NCBI GenBank assembly: GCA_040902585.1
Contig: JBBDXA010000244.1
Coordinates: 1 to 64,000, forward strand
DNA length: 64,000 nt
Direction of reading: 5' to 3'
Source of the DNA: JBBDXA01 sp040902585
GTDB lineage: Bacteria; Planctomycetota; Phycisphaerae; Phycisphaerales; Phycisphaeraceae
Positions 60,900-64,000 of this stretch are shown in pieces; within the stretch, counting starts at the first letter, position 1; the number at the start of each line of letters is the position of its first letter. Below the pieces are notes generated by a model. The model saw only the letters and a program-made list of their open reading frames with translations. It searched no databases and had not been told where the DNA came from. The translations under genes were made by a program, and so were the position numbers.

Positions 60900-61397
60900 C
60901 TACTTGATGTCCTTGAACAGATCGCCGCCCAGGTCATCGAGCGGATTCTTCTTCGGATCGATAGTCTTCGTCTCGTCGATGCCGAGCTTCTTGGCGACAT
61001 CTTCCTTGCTCGACTTGGCCTTCTTGTCATCTTCCGTCTTTGCGGCAGCCTTGACCGGACCGGCGGGCGGGGTCACAGGCAGATTCGCCGCCGGCTGGAC
61101 CGCGGCAGGCTTCGCTTTATCGCCGCCAAACAGCATCGGCAGCAGCGTGAAGATCACCAGCAGCACCGCCGCGCCGACTGTCGCCAGTGCCGTCGCGCGG
61201 ACCAGTTCGCTCTGGGCGAGGACGCCGAGCATTTCCTTGGGGCTCTTGCCGCGCATCTCGTGCATGAACGCGCGGAGTTCGCCGATGCTCGCGCCGGTGT
61301 GCTGTTTCAGGCGTGACACCTGTCCGACCATGCCTGCGGATTCGGTCTGCTGCGTCGGTATGCGTTGCTTGTCTCGCTGGTCTTGCTGGTCTGTCAT
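60900..61397 (-). CDS. single-pass membrane protein of the ExbD cluster
   Basis: 165 aa. A hydrophilic N-terminal 65 residues (SRLKQHTGASIGELRAFMHEM) precede one membrane helix (ATALATVGAAVLLVIFTLLP) and a Lys/Ala/Pro-rich C-terminal part of about 70 residues. No family recognised. Placed between an ExbD-like gene and the DUF4159 gene with short gaps, so cotranscription is likely. Confidence 0.7.
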   Translation of the reverse strand: MTDQQDQRDKQRIPTQQTESAGMVGQVSRLKQHTGASIGELRAFMHEMRGKSPKEMLGVLAQSELVRATALATVGAAVLLVIFTLLPMLFGGDKAKPAAVQPAANLPVTPPAGPVKAAAKTEDDKKAKSSKEDVAKKLGIDETKTIDPKKNPLDDLGGDLFKDIK

Positions 61398-61418
61398 GGT
61401 TCATCTCGATTCGTAAAG

Positions 61419-61826
61419 TCATTCATCGCTTCGCAACTGGAGTACGTGTTCCAGTTCGCCGCCGGCCTGGCTGATCGCTTCGATCACCGGCTCAAAGTAC
61501 TGGGCCGTCGCGTTGTCATGCACCTTCAGCCGCACTTTGCGGTCGCCCACCGGAAAGCCAGCCAGCCTCGCCTCGATCTGCTCGGCGAGCTGGCCCATGC
61601 CGATCTGCGCGCCGTTGAGAAACACCTTGCTCTCGTCGTTGATCACCACGCTCACAGCCGCGTTGCCCAGGTTCTCGACCTTGGGCAGGTTCGCGGGCGT
61701 CCAGCGCAGGTGCGTGTCATCCTCAGCCCGCGAAAGGATCACGAAAAAAATCAACAGCAAAAATGCGATGTCGCCCATCGCGACACTCGGCACATCAGCC
61801 TTCACATGTTTGCGCGTGATCTTCAT
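61419..61826 (-). CDS. ExbD/TolR-like protein 1
   Basis: 135 aa. One membrane helix (MGDIAFLLLIFFVIL) holds the proton-path Asp (Asp19 in MGD) required in ExbD/TolR. The periplasmic domain (VVINDESKVFLNGAQIG, DNATAQYFEPVIEAI) has the ExbD fold. With the ExbB-like protein it would form a proton-driven motor. 35 bases separate it from the next ExbD-like gene. Confidence 0.88.
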   Translation of the reverse strand: MKITRKHVKADVPSVAMGDIAFLLLIFFVILSRAEDDTHLRWTPANLPKVENLGNAAVSVVINDESKVFLNGAQIGMGQLAEQIEARLAGFPVGDRKVRLKVHDNATAQYFEPVIEAISQAGGELEHVLQLRSDE

Positions 61827-61861
61827 GGGCGTTGAATGCGGGCGAAGCCCGCGGCTAACGG

Positions 61862-62317
61862 CTAATCGGTGTCCACCGTGCGCTCCTCTTCAATCTGAAG
61901 CGTCAGGATAGCGCCGACATCCTCAATCATCGCCGCCACCTTGATCCACTTCGCGTAAGGCGCATCCTTGTTGTCCTTGGTGCTGATCACCACGATGCGC
62001 TGCTTTTCCGGAAGGTCCGCCACTTCAGCCGAGGAGCCAGCCTTGCTTTGAAGAGCGGCGGTGAGCGCGCGAGGAAAGTCGTCGATCGCAACGATGTTGC
62101 CGTCGAGGATCACGTGCTTCGCCTCGCGCGTGACCAGCACTTCCATCGGCTGCGACTTTTCCTTCTCCTGTTCACTCGAAGGCACTTCCTGCTTGCGCCC
62201 GGTGTCCGGCGTGATCGCCACGCATACCAGGAAAAACACGATCAGGTTGAACGCGATGTCACCCGTCGCGGTGGCGGGAGGCTCGACGAGCAGATTGGAA
62301 CGACGACGGAATTTCAC
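61862..62317 (-). CDS. ExbD/TolR-like protein 2
   Basis: 151 aa from the GTG at 62317, with AGGA upstream. The open frame extends to 62470, but that part is encoded by repeat DNA and is not ExbD-like. The membrane helix (TGDIAFNLIVFFLVCVA) has the conserved Asp. The periplasmic domain (VLVTREAKHVILDGNIVAI, APYAKWIKVAAMIED) fits ExbD. Having two different ExbD-like subunits suggests a mixed dimer in the motor (inference). Confidence 0.82.
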   Translation of the reverse strand: MKFRRRSNLLVEPPATATGDIAFNLIVFFLVCVAITPDTGRKQEVPSSEQEKEKSQPMEVLVTREAKHVILDGNIVAIDDFPRALTAALQSKAGSSAEVADLPEKQRIVVISTKDNKDAPYAKWIKVAAMIEDVGAILTLQIEEERTVDTD

Positions 62318-62321
62318 GCGA

Positions 62322-62475
62322 AGTCCTGGGTCCTGGGTCTTAAGTCGGGGTGCCACGGGTCGACGAGGCTTTGCGAGTAGACCCGTGCGGCGGCCATCAC
62401 ATTTCCACGAACCACGAGAATTCGGGTGTTCACACGGGGCTCCGGCGGCGGCCTCCTCGACCCGGGGCACCCGAT
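62322..62475. repeat. short heptamer array and REPIN-like element upstream of exbD2
   Basis: 62324-62344 is TCCTGGG twice and TCTTAAG (7-base units). 62344-62475 is a nested inverted repeat: CACGGGTC (62354-62361) with GACCCGTG (62380-62387), TCGGGTG (62422-62428) with CACCCGA (62468-62474), and long outer arms pairing across the element. Confidence 0.7.
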
Positions 62476-62489
62476 CGCATCACGTCACA

Positions 62490-63404
62490 TCACGTCACGC
62501 CGACGGCCTTCGGCGTCGGCCGGACCTGCCCGTCGCCGCCGCTCTCTTCGTGCGCTTCCAGCACGCTCTGCAACGTCACGGTTTCGATCAGCTCCGTCGC
62601 GGATTCCTCCACATCGAGCACGAAGCGGTTGACCACGCCTGTGAAATAGTTGTAGGCGGCGAAGGCGGGGATGCCGACGATCAACCCGAAGCACGTGGTG
62701 AGCAGCGCGATCTTGATGCCGCCGGCCGCGAGCTTCACGATATTTTCCTTGCCGATGCCCGCTTCGATGTCGTTGAAGGAAAAGATCATGCCCTGCACCG
62801 TGCCGAGGAAACCGATCATCGGAGCAACGCTGGCGATGGTGGCGAGGATCGGCAGATGTCTTTCCAATGCGGCGACGACATGCACCGCGTAGTCCTCCAT
62901 CGTCTTGATGACTTGCTGATCGATGCGCTCCGCATCGTGCCCGAGCCTGCGCAGCACGACATACTTGCGAAGGCCCGCGCCGAGGATCGCGGGCACGGGC
63001 CCCTGCTCCTTGTCCACCATCTCCAGCGCTTCCTCCGGCCTGTCATTGTGCAGCATGTCGCGCACCTGGTTGCGCATGCCTTCGGTGTCGGTGCGGAGCA
63101 TGCGCAGGCTGCGGTAGCGTTCGATGATGACGCCCGCGCCGAGGATGCCGAGGATGAGGATCGGCCACATGAAGAAGCCGCCCTTGACCATCATGCCGAT
63201 CGCGCCCTGGTGGTACCAGGCGTCATCGCTCTGACCGGTGGTCGCGACCGTTTCCGGCTTCACCTCCGCGGCCTTCGCCTCGCCGCCTTTTGCCTCACCG
63301 GTTTTGGCGGCATCCTTGGCGCTGTCCTTCGCGGCGGCCTTGGCGGCGGTGTCCTTCAGCGTGTCTTTGCTGGTGTCTCCAGCTTGTGCCAACGTAAAAT
63401 ACAT
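62490..63404 (-). CDS. MotA/TolQ/ExbB-type proton channel protein
   Basis: 304 aa. It starts with a Lys/Ala/Glu-rich stretch of about 60 residues that is unusual for ExbB, then three membrane helices: FFMWPILILGILGAGVII, LPILATIASVAPMIGFLGTVQGM, and IKIALLTTCFGLIVGIPAF. The GTVQGMI and the cytoplasmic EEALEMVDKEQGPVPAIL loop match ExbB/TolQ. With the two ExbD-like proteins it would form the motor. It follows the partial TPR gene after 23 bases. Confidence 0.92.
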   Translation of the reverse strand: MYFTLAQAGDTSKDTLKDTAAKAAAKDSAKDAAKTGEAKGGEAKAAEVKPETVATTGQSDDAWYHQGAIGMMVKGGFFMWPILILGILGAGVIIERYRSLRMLRTDTEGMRNQVRDMLHNDRPEEALEMVDKEQGPVPAILGAGLRKYVVLRRLGHDAERIDQQVIKTMEDYAVHVVAALERHLPILATIASVAPMIGFLGTVQGMIFSFNDIEAGIGKENIVKLAAGGIKIALLTTCFGLIVGIPAFAAYNYFTGVVNRFVLDVEESATELIETVTLQSVLEAHEESGGDGQVRPTPKAVGVT

Positions 63405-63427
63405 TCGGGCTCCAGTGTCGGATTGTC

Positions 63428-64000
63428 TTACTTATCGTTTTCCAGATCCGCCTCGCGCTCGAACTGCGCGAGCATTTCAGGCAGCGCAAGCCTGCCTCGG
63501 GCGTACTTGGCGGCTTCACTTTCAGGGAAGTCCCATCGGCAGCGGTTGTACCGACGGAACGCCAGCGGCACGTTCTTGGCCATTCGAAACGCTTCGCCCG
63601 ACCAGAACAAACCAAGCGAGGTCAATTCATCATCGGGGAACACCTTCACGAAGTCATCGAACGCGTTGGCCGCGTCCATGTACTTCTCAGCCTTGTAGTA
63701 ACACTGGCCGACGCGGAACGCCATCTTCGATGCGTGCTGGTGACCGTCGAAGCGTTCGAGGAATTTCTTGCCGACCTCGGCCGCGACGATGAAGTTTTCC
63801 TTGTTCCAGAAGTACTCGTTGATGCGGATCATCACGTTGGCGATGAGCGGGCTCTTGGGATACGTCGCGGCCAGCGTGACGTAGGCTTCCAGCGCCTCAT
63901 CGAAATTGCCTGACTCTTCGTATGACTGCGCGAGCTTGTACTGCGCATCAGGTGCGAGGGTGTGCTCCGGGAACTGCCGGACGATTGTCGAGTATGAAGC
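63428..64000 (-). CDS. TPR-repeat protein, 5' end outside the window
   Basis: 190 codons, open to the right edge in the reading frame, so the N-terminus is missing. TPR-like pairs are YKLAQSYEESGNFDEALEAY, VGQCYYKAEKYMDAANAFD and LFWSGEAFRMAKNVPLAFRR, as in YbgF/BamD-type proteins and large planctomycete TPR proteins. It is upstream of the ExbB-like gene in the same direction, so it probably belongs to the cluster. Confidence 0.82.
   Translation of the reverse strand, partial: ASYSTIVRQFPEHTLAPDAQYKLAQSYEESGNFDEALEAYVTLAATYPKSPLIANVMIRINEYFWNKENFIVAAEVGKKFLERFDGHQHASKMAFRVGQCYYKAEKYMDAANAFDDFVKVFPDDELTSLGLFWSGEAFRMAKNVPLAFRRYNRCRWDFPESEAAKYARGRLALPEMLAQFEREADLENDK

Noticed and set aside
1..64000. 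tRNA, rRNA, riboswitch or phage integration sites
   Set aside because: I looked for cloverleaf patterns, thiamin-box sequences before thiS/thiG and integrase genes and saw none that I could support.

Overview
The window is GC-rich chromosomal DNA, most likely from a planctomycete of the Phycisphaerae type. The basis is indirect: three LamG/PEP-CTERM surface proteins ending in a PEPA(T/S) motif, a hydrophobic stretch and an arginine cluster; a DUF6807 protein; a Gfo/Idh/MocA oxidoreductase; FecR-domain exported proteins; a DUF4159-ExbB-ExbD-TPR cluster; and an EF-hand exported protein. No rRNA or tRNA gene was recognised, so the placement is an inference.

Layout. 1-13.1 kb: housekeeping and surface genes (a partial exported protein, CstA, ClpS, ThiS/ThiG, two LamG/PEP-CTERM proteins, an oxidoreductase, PlsC/Cmk, a GNAT acetyltransferase and a lipoprotein). 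13.2-35.8 kb: one long minus-strand type II secretion operon, transcribed gspE-F-G-H-I-J-K, a PilM+PilN-like (GspL) fusion, a PilO+PilP-like (GspM+GspC) fusion, and a giant secretin. The genes mostly overlap by a few bases. The secretin is 4057 aa and carries, by my count by eye, about 39 secretin-N modules between its N0 domain and its C-terminal gate, where an ordinary GspD has three (N1-N3). This is the most remarkable feature here. 36-43.5 kb: EF-hand protein, TrpS, an MqsRA-like toxin-antitoxin candidate, threonine dehydratase with a parvulin isomerase, a His/Tyr/Pro-rich secreted peptide and a lipoprotein with a truncated-haemoglobin domain. 43.5-49.4 kb: a MacB/Lol-type ABC exporter, HslU, a DUF6807 protein and a DUF433/DUF5615 toxin-antitoxin pair. 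49.5-56.5 kb: an outer-membrane barrel, a lipoprotein and two FecR-domain paralogues on either side of an inverted PEP-CTERM gene. 56.5-64 kb: a minus-strand cluster with TPR proteins, an ExbB-like channel, two ExbD-like proteins, a DUF4159 membrane protein and a zinc-ribbon membrane protein.

A second theme is repeats. At least seven loci carry tandem arrays with a 7-base period but different unit sequences. At least seven loci carry nested inverted repeats resembling REP doublets (REPINs). Two of these lie in frame inside genes: the leader of gspK and a loop of the DUF4159 protein. A heptamer array also encodes the start of a TPR protein.

How the parts may work together (inference). The type II system would carry folded proteins from the periplasm across the outer membrane. 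The TonB-like ExbB/ExbD cluster would energise an envelope process. The LamG/PEP-CTERM, FecR and EF-hand proteins form the exported fraction. No prepilin peptidase, exosortase or HslV is present in the window, so these must lie elsewhere.
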